A DNA stretch of 64,000 nt from the NCBI GenBank assembly GCA_009760855.2, contig WPIO01000053.1, forward strand, positions 548,501 through 612,500, in the 5' to 3' direction. A program made the translations under genes and the position numbers. Of this stretch, positions 1-10,445 are shown one piece after another; positions within the stretch are counted from its first letter, which is position 1; each line of letters begins with the position of its first letter. The DNA is from Cristatella mucedo (Eukaryota; Bryozoa; Phylactolaemata; Cristatellidae). Below the pieces are notes generated by a model. It saw only the letters and a list, made by a program, of their open reading frames with translations, made no database searches and had not been told where the DNA came from.

Positions 1-224
1 ACAATCTTGGACCTGCGCCTAATGGACGTAGCTATTCGCACGGAATGCACTAAATTTTACCTGGCGACAATGACTGCGCTACTTAATATTTCAACCCTCA
101 GCCGGCTGAGAGATAGAGAGTTTTAACTTTTGCTCTCGCCTACGCTAAGTTGTGGGTGCCGGCCAACATTTTCTAAAGGGAGGCAATGGCCGTCAGCGGT
201 TAAATCTAATTCTCTCCAGATATC

Positions 225-445
225 CCGAGCTGCTGCATCCATTCTACAAACTACCTCAACGTCCCTCCTGAATCAGTGATGTTTCTCACTTTCTGTTTGC
301 TGTGTGAGATGCTGTCTGTTGGCCAACATATGTGTACCGAACGCCGCTTTGGCTGTGAGTGCGCTCTAAAATAAACTCTCCTGGGTAACATTCATTTTTG
401 TTTGTGATTTTTTTGGAGTGACAGTATGAGGTATATTACATAAAT
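225..445 (+). repeat. Interspersed repeat family C, copy 1
   Basis: This stretch matches 16640-16850 over about 200 bases with many scattered differences. Shared blocks include CTACCTCAAC, GTGAGATG, CTGTTGGC, GTACCGAA, GCCGCTT, GGCTGTGAGTG and AACTCTCCTG, and both copies end near GGAGT.ACAG and ATATTACA/ATACATTACA. Three shorter copies lie in the opposite orientation elsewhere in the window. I see no ORF, no box A/B and no terminal inverted repeat, so the class is unknown. It is called a repeat purely from multi-copy similarity seen here. Confidence 0.6.
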
Positions 446-590
446 AAGTTTCCTGGAGAATGATTCCCATTGTCATATGCCATAAATTTTTGCATAAGAA
501 AGGAACTTTATGGTAAATTTCCTAAAGTTGTGTTATTATGATATACATTCTTACATTTTGACATTCACCCGTTAAATTTTTTTTTAAGTT

Positions 591-655
591 CGACTTCAAA
601 GCACTGCATGCGTCCACAGAGAATCTCTGCAGACGCATGCAGTGCTTTGAAGTCG
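591..655. repeat. 65-bp near-perfect palindrome (foldback hairpin)
   Basis: Arms 591-614 and 632-655 are 24-base perfect reverse complements (CGACTTCAAAGCACTGCATG... against ...CATGCAGTGCTTTGAAGTCG). The 17-base centre holds a second small inverted repeat, CAGAGA/TCTCTG (617-622 and 624-629), so only the very centre and two mismatched pairs break the symmetry. It could be a foldback element, a hairpin RNA source or a replication-generated inverted duplication. Function is unknown. Confidence 0.75.
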
Positions 656-2258
656 GTACCCGTGCATCCATATCTGTGCCAGAAATATGTATGCGCCGAG
701 GTACTGGCTCGTAAGGCTCAAAGTTTTGGCCTTCTGTTCAGCCAGACTGAGAGAGGCCATACAAATTTATTTATCTATTCGGCAGATATTTTCAAAGGAC
801 TAAGCCTATTTGTTCACCTAAAAGTAGCAAAGCCCCAGACGGCACCTGTCATTGTGGGCGTAGCACTTCCTGCGGCCGACGGTTCGCTCCCTGAAATCAT
901 TGCAGTGGCTACACTTCAAACTGGAGCGTCTCTTCGTTAGCCACTGAGGTATCAGTCAAAGCAAACTATAGATTTGACTCGCGGTAAGATATGCACATGC
1001 GGAAAACCAAAGAGTTTTGGATCGGAAGCTATGTAATACTGGACTGGAGCAGCAATCCGACCTTGATAATTCTCAAGCGCTGTTTCAGAGTTGTGTCTGG
1101 TGCAATGAGTGAGTTAAGCACCATATGCAGAAGCAGAATTGTATTTATTGACGGGCAGCACACAGTTACTTAGGCTGTTACTGGACATCGCGCGAAAACT
1201 TGCTTCGGTGAGGCCCCAAGTTGTGCTGCTTCAAATATCTGGTGATAGATAAACGTAAGTTCAAGGCATTGGCAGTCCGATGGAGGCGAGCACCTGCGGG
1301 CACACGCTGGCCTCTTACGTGCTGCCACGCCTCTTAAGTACTGCAACGCCTCTCATTCTTCTTGTCTCCCCTCGTTCCCTCAGCATGGCACGGAAGATAT
1401 GAGTCAAAATAATAATAGTATTACTATTATTATTATTGTAAATAGGCAGCTAGCATAGCGCCCCATGAAAAATTAGTTTCTTACCAGGTGCTTAATAACC
1501 CACTCCCAAAGAATTAATGCAAGTGTAGTGAGTTACATGCACGCTATCAAGCATGGAAACGCAAACATCATGCTTCGGCCAGCATGCTAAAGCAAACATA
1601 AAAAGCATGGGCTCAAAAGAAGAAAGAACTCGTGCTGGTAGCATGCACTGAATGATACACACGTACTTTGCACTCAAAGCATACTGGAACAAAAACATTG
1701 TTACTTAGTTTTGTTTTTTGAGTAGCAGCCTGACTAGAGTCTGTTGAAAGATGCTTGGACATGACCTGAGGCTAGTGACATATTTAATGTGTGAGTTGAG
1801 CATGATAGCAGCAGCAGTTCCATGCATCGTAGTAGCAGGACAGCAGGGATTGGATCTAAAGGCTTCAAAGTTGTCTTTTTTTATTGGGATGTAAACTTCA
1901 AGGAGGCCAGAGGCTCAATGCCTACATTCAAGGAGGCCAGAGGTCACTCTTGGCCTCCTTGAATGTAGGCATTGAGGTACTGTACGGACCTGAGGGCCAG
2001 AGAGGTTGTAGAGGTTGTACCCAGGGATGGAATCCCTGATCTTGTCTCATTGATAAGTGATGATTATGATTATGATAATTGATATATGATTGTCTATCTC
2101 ATTGATAAGAAAAGCTAGGCAAGCGATCTGCTTGATCATTAGATAAGGAGCAAAAGATCATTAGATAAGGAGCTAGCCTGGGAGCGATTAGGGGGCTGGT
2201 AGAAACCGTAGAAATCAGCATCTGTATGATTGTGAATCTCTGTATGTGTTATTCAGCT
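656..2258. other. Non-coding stretch with no recognisable gene
   Basis: The only open frames are short (up to 68 codons) and resemble nothing known. The region holds an imperfect ATT/AAT run at about 1408-1438 and a perfect inverted repeat at 1914-1976. Short near-repeats such as GATCATTAGATAAGGAG occur around 2130-2175. Nothing else can be supported. Confidence 0.5.
1914..1976. repeat. 26-bp perfect inverted repeat with 11-nt loop
   Basis: Arms 1914-1939 and 1951-1976 are exact reverse complements beginning CTCAATGCCTACATTCAAGG. The loop is 1940-1950. A third partial copy of the arm core (CTTCAAGGAGGCCAGAGG) lies just upstream at about 1896-1913, so the segment CAAGGAGGCCAGAGG occurs twice directly and once inverted. 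This suggests local duplication followed by inversion, or a foldback element. Confidence 0.75.
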
Positions 2259-2900
2259 TCAATGTTTGTGTAGAAGCTGGACTTTGACTTTGCTAGGATC
2301 GATTGGCGCAGTAGTGTCGTGTCGTACCAATCTACCAGTGATGACATGTCGGAAGGGGAGACTGAGCAGCAGAGGCGAGGCAGATATTCTCCCACGGACA
2401 GCATCGATGTCAGGGGTCATGAGGTTACGCGATTCATAGGTGACTTTAGATGCAGAGGACGGCACACACTGAAGACTGAAGGAAATCTGCATGTGGTCAG
2501 ATAAACAAAATTTGGCAATAATTGGTGATGATAGCGTGCCATTGTAGGGAAAGATTTGGTCGAGTGTGTGAACCTTTATGTGAACAGGGCCATGCACATG
2601 AGCCACAAGAGACAATGAGTTGGTCATTGCACGAAATTCAGTACTGAAGGCGTCAGATAAGTTATCAAACTGAATGTTTCAATCACCCATAACGATTAAA
2701 AATCGATTTCTTGCACACAGAATTGAAATGAGATCAGAGAAATCTGAGATAAAAGAGAACTTGGTACCTGAGGGTCAAAGGCTACTGCCACCATTGGCAG
2801 CTGGTTGTTGGATGAACTCAAAATAATAGATTCGAAAGACTGCTTCAAGGGCACCACAAACGGCATGGAATTGAATAAAGGATGTGATGACAGCGACTCC
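2259..2900 (-). mobile_element. L2/CR1-type LINE fragment: decayed endonuclease domain
   Basis: The minus strand reads as the C-terminal part of an apurinic-type endonuclease of a non-LTR retrotransposon. It shows IVMGD*NIQFDNL, where the family has GDFN (the Phe codon region is now a stop), then HIKVHTLDQIF (family pattern HxxGHTLDLV), then LSDHMQISF (family SDH motif). The His of SDH cuts DNA in this family. The frame continues as an ORF for 122 codons below the stop. Upstream minus-strand sequence (to about 2900) is a weaker match to the part before GDFN. The stop, substitutions and lack of an attached RT mark it as dead. The 5' boundary is approximate. Confidence 0.6.
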
Positions 2901-2925
2901 AGCTGATGACGGCAACTCCACCTTT

Positions 2926-3441
2926 GATTGATCTAGAGCTTTCTTTAGCTCCAGCCTATCTCTCCGATATACTCCCCCATCAGGCCAAGCATCGTACCAC
3001 CCGCTTTTCGGAATCCGACAGCCTACAAATACCTCGTACAAACCTAAAATCCTTTGGAGACCGTGCATTTAGTTCGTATGCTCCCAAAGCCTGGAACTCC
3101 CTCCCGACCTGTGTCAGAACATCCACTGACCTGACCACATTTAAAAAGAATTTAAAAACACACCTATTTAGGACTGCATTTAGTGGGTCCCTGTGATTCG
3201 TCCTTGATGCGCTTATGCATGCTGACACTGTGCATGCTGTCAGTAACTACATTTGCATGCTGACCCTGTGCATGTCACCCCTAACCATGTTATTCATTGT
3301 GTTTGTTTTTCAAGCATGATTTTACTTACCATTCAATTGCATTTCCCTTTGCAGCAAATGCAAAGCGCCTAGAAAGAGATTAAGTTCTCTGAGGGCGCTT
3401 TATCAAGTGCATTATTATTATTATTATTATTATTATTATAG
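2926..3441 (+). mobile_element. L2-type LINE fragment: RT C-terminal region, 3' UTR and (ATT)n tail
   Basis: Codons to 3196 give APAYLSDILPHQAKHRTTR, then LKSFGDRAFSSYAPKAWNSL and FKKNLKTHLFRTAFSGSL, the conserved region that follows the reverse transcriptase in L2/CR1-type elements. A 3' UTR follows (GCATGCTGACCCTGTGCATG, then AAATGCAAAGCGCCTAGAAA). It ends in the hairpin tail GCGCC-AGAGA-TCTCT-GGCGC and (ATT)n at 3413-3440. The copy is 5' truncated. It abuts an oppositely oriented endonuclease remnant, so the two probably come from separate insertions. Confidence 0.8.
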
Positions 3442-4970
3442 AGCCATGAAAGAATAAGACGCCAGTTGAGCTTGCGTCGTTAATAGTTGGCAGTGATCCG
3501 ATTTCAGCTAGGCCCGTCAAGGCGAGAGGTCCAATTAATTTTCACTAACAATGTCACATATTATTAGAGGTTCATTAGACATTGAGCGGATTTCAATGGC
3601 AAGTTTTAATAACGGCCGCTGTGTTTGTGACGGGCCTGATGACCACTACGTTCGAGAAATTCGCAGCAGCTCTCTCAGGGCAGTTTCGAGACAATGCTGG
3701 AGATTCCAAATGAGCCCTGAAGGCTCTTCTGCCGCTATTTAAAATGAGACTAGCTAATCAGCTTACCATTATTTATTATTTATTTAGCTAAGCGAGGCCA
3801 TCAAAATGACCAGCGAGACCGCTGCCGCTGATTTTTGCACCAGTTGCAGACAACATGGACCCTCAGGCAGTGAGCCCAGAATCTATGGGAACAATCTACG
3901 AGCGGTAATCTGACAAGTGCGCGTGAACGGCTTGTGCATTTGGAGCCTTCGGCGAATTTCTTAATCTCATCTAAGCAAGCCCCGATTTTGGCCATGCTTT
4001 AATCAAACTAAAATTAGGGCCGATGCGGGAGTGTAAGAAATGCACTCATCTGACGACAAGTCGTTCTGAATATGACGCATAGGATTATGGGTAAACATCA
4101 CAACAGAGATGATCACAACAGAGTGAAGCAAGCTGGACCACTCTGAATGGTTAGGTCCCCGGCATTTCGTTTAACAATAGTTATAGCTATGACGATCAGT
4201 TAGTCTTACCATCGTTAAGCTGTACGAAGTGCTTGGTCCTCCCAAAATATTTGATCTTTTCGACGCATGACGTTGGGGAATCAGATCTGGTCGGTTGAGG
4301 GGCATGGAGGAGCAACTCCCATTGAGGGGCGTGGAGGAGCAACTCCTATTCAGGGGCGTGGAGGAGCGAGAGGCGAAAATAGCTGAGTTATGGCTGAGTG
4401 CTATCGGCGTAGAAATTCAAGCCAAGATCGCGTTTGCCTATAACATTGGCCAGACGAAAAGTAGTGACAATGAAAAGATGCGTGCCTCTGAAACCGAACT
4501 CGGCGGCACCCCTTAAACCAAGGGCTCCCTAAGTCATTGAAGCTCACAGTAGCTAATTGTATAGCCTTTGTAATTTGAACCGGTTACCAGTTCGACGCGA
4601 GCTAGCTAATTCAGAACCAGCTCATTGTGAGCATAGAGCAACGTGCGACGGTTCACTTGTGAAATCGTGCGTCGTCATCTTAGTCCGCTGCTGGAAACGT
4701 AAGAATTTTGCTCTTTGATCCTGGCTGATTTCTCAAGTTGATTGAAATGCGAAAACTTGGGCAGAAAAATGCAAAAGTTAAAATCACGTGCCCTCTACGA
4801 GTGAGTTCGGGCGACGCTCAACGGGAACGGTGAAAACAATGAAACGCTGCTGAACTGCTGAAGAAAGTGTTAACGTAGCAAACTGCAACGTCTTAGCCCG
4901 AGGACGGCTAACATGCGACTCGTACTTTAAAGCTTAGGTCGTGTTCTCGAGTACTGGAAGGGGCAGTATT
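3442..4970. other. Non-coding stretch with a small 27-bp tandem repeat
   Basis: No gene is recognised. A 27-bp unit is repeated about 2.7 times at 4298-4369 (AGGGGCRTGGAGGAGCAACT...), which makes a 9-residue repeat in one open frame (73 codons) that is otherwise unlike any known protein. Around 3715-3745 a short AGGCTCTTCTGCCGCTATTTAAA segment resembles the tail of SINE II and may be a decayed copy. Confidence 0.4.
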
Positions 4971-6064
4971 CTGTATTCCATCGGCCCCCGCCCCGCCCCC
5001 GGCTAGCGGGGTGGCGATTGCCGTTAAGACTGTCCTGCCGCCGTCTGCAATGCGGCCGCTCGCTCAGCCGACCTTTACTTTTAAAGCGATACTCGGCGCT
5101 TGGGAGACAGGCACCGACGGACAGGCACAGACAGACAGCGACTGGCGGGCCACGCGAGCCAAGCCTTTCCGAGTCCACGCGCAAGCCCTTAGACTGAGCG
5201 CGTTCGCGCACAGCGCTAGCTCTCTGCTTCGGCGTCGTCCGGGATCGCTGAGCGAGCGGCCAAAGCGCGGCGCGCGCGCCGAGCGGCGGCCGTCTGCACT
5301 CGACGGGTACGCGCCGAGCGAGCGGCCGCCGCCGACGCGCCGAGGAAGGGAGCTGTCATTGCCAATAAAACGAGATCCTATCAGTTACCATGGCGCCTGT
5401 CTGCCCATGCAGAGGTCGCGAACTAAATGGGCGCAGTCTGCAGACTAGGGCGGCCGCAGATCGCGTGGCTCGCTGACGGGCGGCGGAGAGCGCCGGCGCG
5501 CGCTAGCCACGCCCAGCGGCAGCCACGGCAGCGTCGGCGGTGGCCGCCGCCGCTAGGCCCTCGCGCGAGCGGCGCGCTGATCTGAATGACTATTGCGCGC
5601 CGCGTAATCTGGGGCTCGCCATCCGACGGCCCCGCTCTATTAAACGGCGCTTCTGCGCTTTAAACACTGCATCGCTAACAATGGGAATAATGGGCGCAAA
5701 ACCTGACTCGCGGGATAGAACGTCGTGCGAAACGGATCGCCGGCCGAGCGCCATTGTTCGGCGCATAAGCTGTGCTGGAGAGCATGGCCGCCGCTCGCCG
5801 CCCTGCTCATCTTCAAAGGCGGAAGCGGATCCTGCGGGTTGCTTCTGAGCCATGGGAAGTCGCATCGGAAACAATGGCCTCAGCGGCGGCGACGGCCGCG
5901 GCGGCTGCGGTGGCTGCGGTGACTGCGGCCGCCGCGGCGTCGACCGGGTGCGGCAGCACTGAGCGGGCAGCACTCGCTCTTTGTTGCGGCGCCGCATTCT
6001 TCTCCCCCTCGCAGTGCCTCGGCGCGATGGCACCGACAGAGACGCTGCAGATGGCAACCAGCGC

Positions 6065-6112
<48 letters not shown>

Positions 6113-6460
6113 AACGCCGTTCACCGCAGCGTCACCGCGTTCGCTCTATCGCCCGCCCGCCCACCCGCCCGCCTCGACCTATCGAAGCGATGGCGGCGCG
6201 GTTTTCACGAGGGAAGGCGCAATCGCGCTAACCGAAGAGGCGGCGAGCGATGCCGCTTCGGTTAGCGCCCGCGTCGCGCCATCGCGTGTCGCCCGCTGTG
6301 GAACGGCCCGAAACTCCCGCCGCGTTGGCCCACGGCGTGGCGAGACGGCGCGTGGCGACGCAACGAGCGAAATTTGCAAAGACCTTAGGCTCGCAATGTG
6401 CTGACGATAGCGACGCAGCGATCGACGTTGTACAGGCAGCTCTAACAACAGCACCGTTTT
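4971..6460. other. GC-rich, CpG-dense block with (CCG)n
   Basis: The sequence is strongly GC-rich with abundant CpG and NotI/SacII-like sites. It contains a (CCG)n run at 6069-6113. Several overlapping long open frames on both strands are rich in Arg, Ala, Pro and Ser, as expected from composition alone, and none shows a conserved motif. A CpG-island-like promoter or an unmethylated regulatory block is possible. No transcript can be supported. Confidence 0.4.
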
Positions 6461-7394
6461 AGAAAAAGCACAACGATAATCTGCATATCACGGCTGATGA
6501 GATAGATGACTTCCGACGAGCTCGCTTGCATGCTTACAGCAGCTCGCGCTCAGCACTACGGCTCTCCGACCGACAGCCCGTTGCTCGAAAGAAAATTTAA
6601 TTTCTCTGAGAGCGTAATACAAGTAAATTACCACAGCCTGTATTATTGCTACCGCTACTCCAATAGAGCGACTGCGGTCACGCCCACGTTTGATGCAATG
6701 GGCGGGTTTTCATGCAGTCGTCTCTTTAACGAATGATCTCAAATCGCGCTGCTTATAAGCACGGACTTATCGCGGCTGTTTCAGAGGCGGTCCTCAGTCA
6801 GCTGAACATCTACGGCCAATCATGTTCGAGGTTCAGCTGTCAAGCTCGTAGTTCACAATCGCGGTGCTTTGCAGCGCCGACGGCGTGACCAAGGAAAAGC
6901 GGCGCACGCGCTCACCGTCGGCGTCAATGTTTTCTTTATTCAGGAAACCCGGCAGAGACACTGTAAAGAAAGGTGTACGTGCCATTATAGAGATTGGCTT
7001 TGACTGCGATGTTTGCAGCGCTAGACCTGTAACTGCTTGGGTAGCTAGGCTGGCATTTGAGTGGACTCAGCAGCAGCAGCAGCCTCATTTGCATAGCCTC
7101 GGAGGCGTGGAGCCACGTCGGCTGACGCTCCCGCTAGCAGCAGCCAATTCGAAATTGCCCCTGCAGAACTCGCCCACCATAGCCAGACTAACAGCCGAGG
7201 TCTTCGCGATCGCTCCTTGCGGCCGCCGCGCGGCGAGAAAGCGCGCTGCTCGGTGCGGTGGCCAGCAGATGGCGCTCAGCAGATGAGCTGCTAAGCTCGG
7301 CGAGCGAAGCCCCGCGCTTCTGCACGAGCCGCCGCCCACATCGCCGAAGGGCTACGGCGGCCGGATGCGGCCAGGTGCCGCCGGAAGTAACCAT
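6461..7394. other. Mixed-composition stretch, no gene recognised
   Basis: Short open frames only. A small (CAG) run lies near 7068-7082. I see no splice-consistent coding block, no RNA gene and no repeat shared with the rest of the window. Confidence 0.35.
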
Positions 7395-7540
7395 GCATTT
7401 TGCCTGTTTATCAAGCATGATTTTACTCACCATTCAATTGCATTACCCTTTGCAGCCAATGTAAAGCGCCCAGAGAGAGAGAGAAAGATTGAGTTCTCTG
7501 ATGGCGCTGTATCAAGTGCATTGTTATTATTACGATTATT
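7395..7540 (+). mobile_element. L2-type LINE 3' tail
   Basis: The sequence runs TCAAGCATGATTTTACTCAC, CATTCAATTGCAT, GCAGCCAATGTAAAGCGCCC, AGAGATTGAGTTCTCT, GATGGCGCTGTATCAAGTGC and an imperfect ATT tail. This is the 3' UTR end of the LINE family found in full context at 2926-3441. The copy is severely 5' truncated. A short extra GAGAGAGA expansion sits inside the hairpin stem. Confidence 0.75.
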
Positions 7541-8003
7541 CTTATTAAGTCGGCTCGTCTCACTCAAGTCGTGAGCTGCCCCTCCAGCCGACCTCTCGTC
7601 TTTCGACGATCGTCGAGCCTAAAGTTCACTGTGAGCTACAAACGCGCAGCAGCCGCCTCTTCTCGACTGTAGTAAATTGCAGCGAGCACGGCGCATGCGA
7701 CGGTGTAGCGATTGCCATTGCAAAATGCCATCAACAACTCGCGACGACGCTAACGATCCTGTCGAAACTCTGCTGGCGACTCGTACGCGCAATTCGAGCA
7801 GGCGTGCCGACGGTAGATGTGCGCGTCAGCAGGCAAAGATCGTACATGCCTTGATGAAATAAATGCATATCATTAGCGAAGAGCAGCCTAAGCAGACAGC
7901 CGCAGCAGACGACAGCTACCCGTATCTGCCCTTTGCGTACAGCTGGCCAGCTCGAAGACAATGGCATGGCTGCTGTCGCAGCCCTGCAGTATCATCTGTC
8001 TAT

Positions 8004-8061
8004 GATTAAAAGTCCAGTCAGAGAGATTATTACGATAATCTCTCTGACTGGACTTTTAATC
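8004..8061. repeat. 27-bp perfect inverted repeat with 4-nt loop
   Basis: Arms 8004-8030 and 8035-8061 are exact reverse complements (GATTAAAAGTCCAGTCAGAG... mirrored) around the loop TACG. The fold is uninterrupted. It has no sequence similarity to the hairpins at 591-655 or 1914-1976 beyond the same architecture. Confidence 0.8.
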
Positions 8062-8317
8062 TCACCTGTCAATAGATAGTGAGACATCCGGATGCTAAAG
8101 GTTCTAATTTAGGAGCCTGGGATCAATAATCTCGAACATTCGCACGTCACATTCTAACGACCGCTTTTGGTGTGCGCACTGTTCAGCGAGGCGCATTCCG
8201 GCGTCTAAGATGAAGCCTCAGATTTGCACCAGCAGAGAGCCAGCGATTGCATAAGCCAGCATACACGAGCTCAAGAACTCGCGAGCACCTGATCTGGGCT
8301 GCCGCGGCTCCGCGGCG

Positions 8318-8357
8318 GTGCCAATGTTTGCAGTGCGTACGCTGCAAACATCGGCAC
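8318..8357. repeat. 16-bp hairpin with one mismatch
   Basis: Arms 8318-8333 (GTGCCAATGTTTGCAG) and 8342-8357 (CTGCAAACATCGGCAC) pair with one A/C mismatch around an 8-nt loop. It lies in a GC-rich region with no identified gene. Confidence 0.5.
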
Positions 8358-8826
8358 GAAGCCTTGGCGTCCTGCAACAGCCGACTCGTGGCTGGCCAGA
8401 TGTCACTAGCAGTTGCTGAATTATCGCGGCCTGGAATCGGGCTTGCCGTAACCCAGCAGTCTGGCGGCGTAAAGTCGCGACTCGCTTACGAGTACGAGTC
8501 GGCCAGGCTTCGAGCGACTAGCACGCTTTGAGCCCTCGGCATCGACGTATGCGATGTAATGCGTACGCGTTGGCATCGACTTCCTGCGATGTACGACGCG
8601 TGCGGCATTGGCGTGAGCTCTTCGCTCGCACCAGATGAGAGGGAGCTGCCGGACGCTGCGACGGCTGCGACCAGACGTGCTCACTCTGGGAGCCTCTCGC
8701 TCAGACCAATCGATCCACGCTCCGGACATGGATTCGCTGTATTACATAACTCGCTGTATTACATTACTCGCTGTATTACGGGCGCTCGTTGTTGCTGCCT
8801 TGGGCGGCTACCGTCGGCATGCGCGC

Positions 8827-8881
8827 TCGCCTCGGCACGCTGCAGGCGGCTCGCAGCGCCGCCTGCAGCCTGCCGAGGCGA
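8827..8881. repeat. 24-bp hairpin with one mismatch, 7-nt loop
   Basis: Arms 8827-8850 and 8858-8881 pair over 24 positions with a single mismatch (TCGCCTCGGCACGCTGCAGG against CCTGCAGCCTGCCGAGGCGA). The loop is TCGCAGC. The size is close to a short microRNA-precursor stem, but the loop is small, and GC-rich sequence makes chance or foldback origins equally possible. Confidence 0.5.
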
Positions 8882-9048
8882 CAGCGTCGCCGTTCACTGG
8901 CGTGACGCGTCACGCGTCGTCTCTGGGACGATTGCATCTCTGCGTGCACTTTCTCTGCTGATAGCCGAAGGGCCATAGCGAGAGGCCCTCTCCGATCGTA
9001 TCGGCCATCTTGCAGGCAGAGGAGTCGGAGAAGCGATCCATTGTACAA

Positions 9049-9095
<47 letters not shown>

Positions 9096-9949
9096 CATGG
9101 ACTGCTGCTCCATATGCCGGTCAAATGGCTTTGCTTATCTGCCACCTTTCTGGCGATGGTGTCTCCGATGCGAGCGATGCGACTGCTGCCAACTCTCATT
9201 ACACACCCGATAAGGAGTCCTCTTCCTGCGACGATTCGGTAGGCATTGGTGCGACCACGTGACTCGTGTGCCGACGCTCAGTGATCACTGAGGAGGCGCT
9301 CGGTTGTGTCTGTCTCGAGTTCAGCACGACTTTCCACCACGACTTCGCGTTCGCTTGGTCGTCTGCTCGAGGCGGCTCCTCGCTCTTCGCTCCGTAATGT
9401 CTGCGTTGCTTCTTCTGAAATGACTCTACTGATGTAAAGCATTAGCGAACGGAATGTTCGCTGTGGAATGTTCGCGAAAATGCATGTCGACCAACTTTTG
9501 TGCGGCAAAGACCATGCTGCGGTCGCTGAATCGGAGTTTCGTAACAAGAAAATGGATCGGATTTCCTGCTCCGAGTCACACTAACTTAATTGTCTGCCGC
9601 CTTTCTCAAGTCTGCAAGTTCGCGCTGTGTCAGCTAAGAGATCTACTGATTTTTTTCCCAGCACGCCCTACAGACTGACTAACTGAAAGTATAGCCGACA
9701 ACAAGCCTAGGTTGGTGAAAACATGCCAGTAATGAACATGATCAGTTGGAGTGCTGTTTGAATGAACGTGGATGTTGCAAAAAAAATTGCTCGCCGTAGT
9801 GGTGCACACGCTAATGGTGTTCCTGCTTTGAGATAATTTCAGGTATCTTTTGAGATGTAGCCGCAGCTAAAGGAACTTGCCTATATCCGGCCAAATGAAG
9901 TGGTGATAACATGAGCATAGAAAAAACACAGGTTCAGGCCCCTTAATAA

Positions 9950-10330
9950 GGTAAGCTCCAACCTGTCTATGCTATCTACTCTCCCACCAGGCTAAACATC
10001 ATACCACTCGCTATTCTGAATATGATCGTTTAGCTTCCCCCCATTACGCACGTCAAATCATTTGGAGACCGTGCCTTTAGTTCGTACGCTCCTAAAGCCT
10101 AGAATTCACTTCCGACTGACGTCACGACATCCCGTGACTTGTCGACATGTGCATGCTGCTACTAAACATATTTGCACGCTGACTCTGTGCATGTCACCTC
10201 TAAATATGCTATGCTTGTTGCCATTGAGCATGCTACCACTAACCATTCGATCGTACTTCCTTTGCTGAAAATGTAAAGTGCCTAGAAAGAGATTGAGTTC
10301 TCTGAGCGCGATACACAAATGAATTATTCT
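9950..10330 (+). mobile_element. Decayed L2-type LINE fragment with internal deletion
   Basis: CTCCAACCTGTCTATGCTAT, CTCCCACCAGGCTAAACATC and GGAGACCGTGCCTTTAGTTC match the coding strand for the RT C-terminal region (LSDILPHQAKH...GDRAFSSYAPKA) but are frameshifted. The segment between GACTTG and the 3' UTR is deleted. The tail AAAGTGCCTAGAAAGAGATT...GAATTATT is a variant that ends like the SINE I tail. Confidence 0.65.
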
Positions 10331-10344
10331 TGTTGCTGAGCTCT

Positions 10345-10445
10345 CCCGGACGGCTATCACTGCCGCTTGCATTGGTCAATAAAGAATAGACCACTGCAGG
10401 ATCCGAACCCAAGGCCCAGGTCATGAAGGTTGCACCTCGCAGATG
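10345..10445 (-). mobile_element. SINE II fragment, decayed
   Basis: On the minus strand the order is a box-B-like GGGTTCGGATCC, then a central segment, then CAAGCGGCAGTGATAGCCGT. This matches the order of the better copies at 17425-17605 and 57770-57958. The tRNA-like 5' part is poorly preserved. Confidence 0.45.

Larger units (their letters stand above)
7541..9949. other. Non-coding region with hairpins and (CTG)n
   Basis: It holds three hairpins (listed separately) and a CTG trinucleotide run at about 9050-9093 that creates poly-Leu, poly-Ala and poly-Gln frames. Three short direct repeats CTCGCTGTATTACAT(T/A)AC occur at 8731-8779. None of the open frames has a recognisable domain, so no gene is called. 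Confidence 0.4.

Noticed and set aside
3413-3440. CRISPR-like or satellite interpretation of the recurrent GCGCCTAGAAAGAGATTAAG units
   Set aside because: The copies are dispersed kilobases apart on both strands with LINE coding sequence upstream, so they are LINE 3' ends rather than an array.
5011-6462. Several overlapping frames of 90-210 codons in the GC-rich block
   Set aside because: Open on both strands in GC-rich DNA where stops are rare; Arg/Ala/Pro content follows composition.
9010-9262. Poly-Ala, poly-Leu and poly-Gln proteins
   Set aside because: All three frames of one CTG run are open on both strands, a microsatellite effect.
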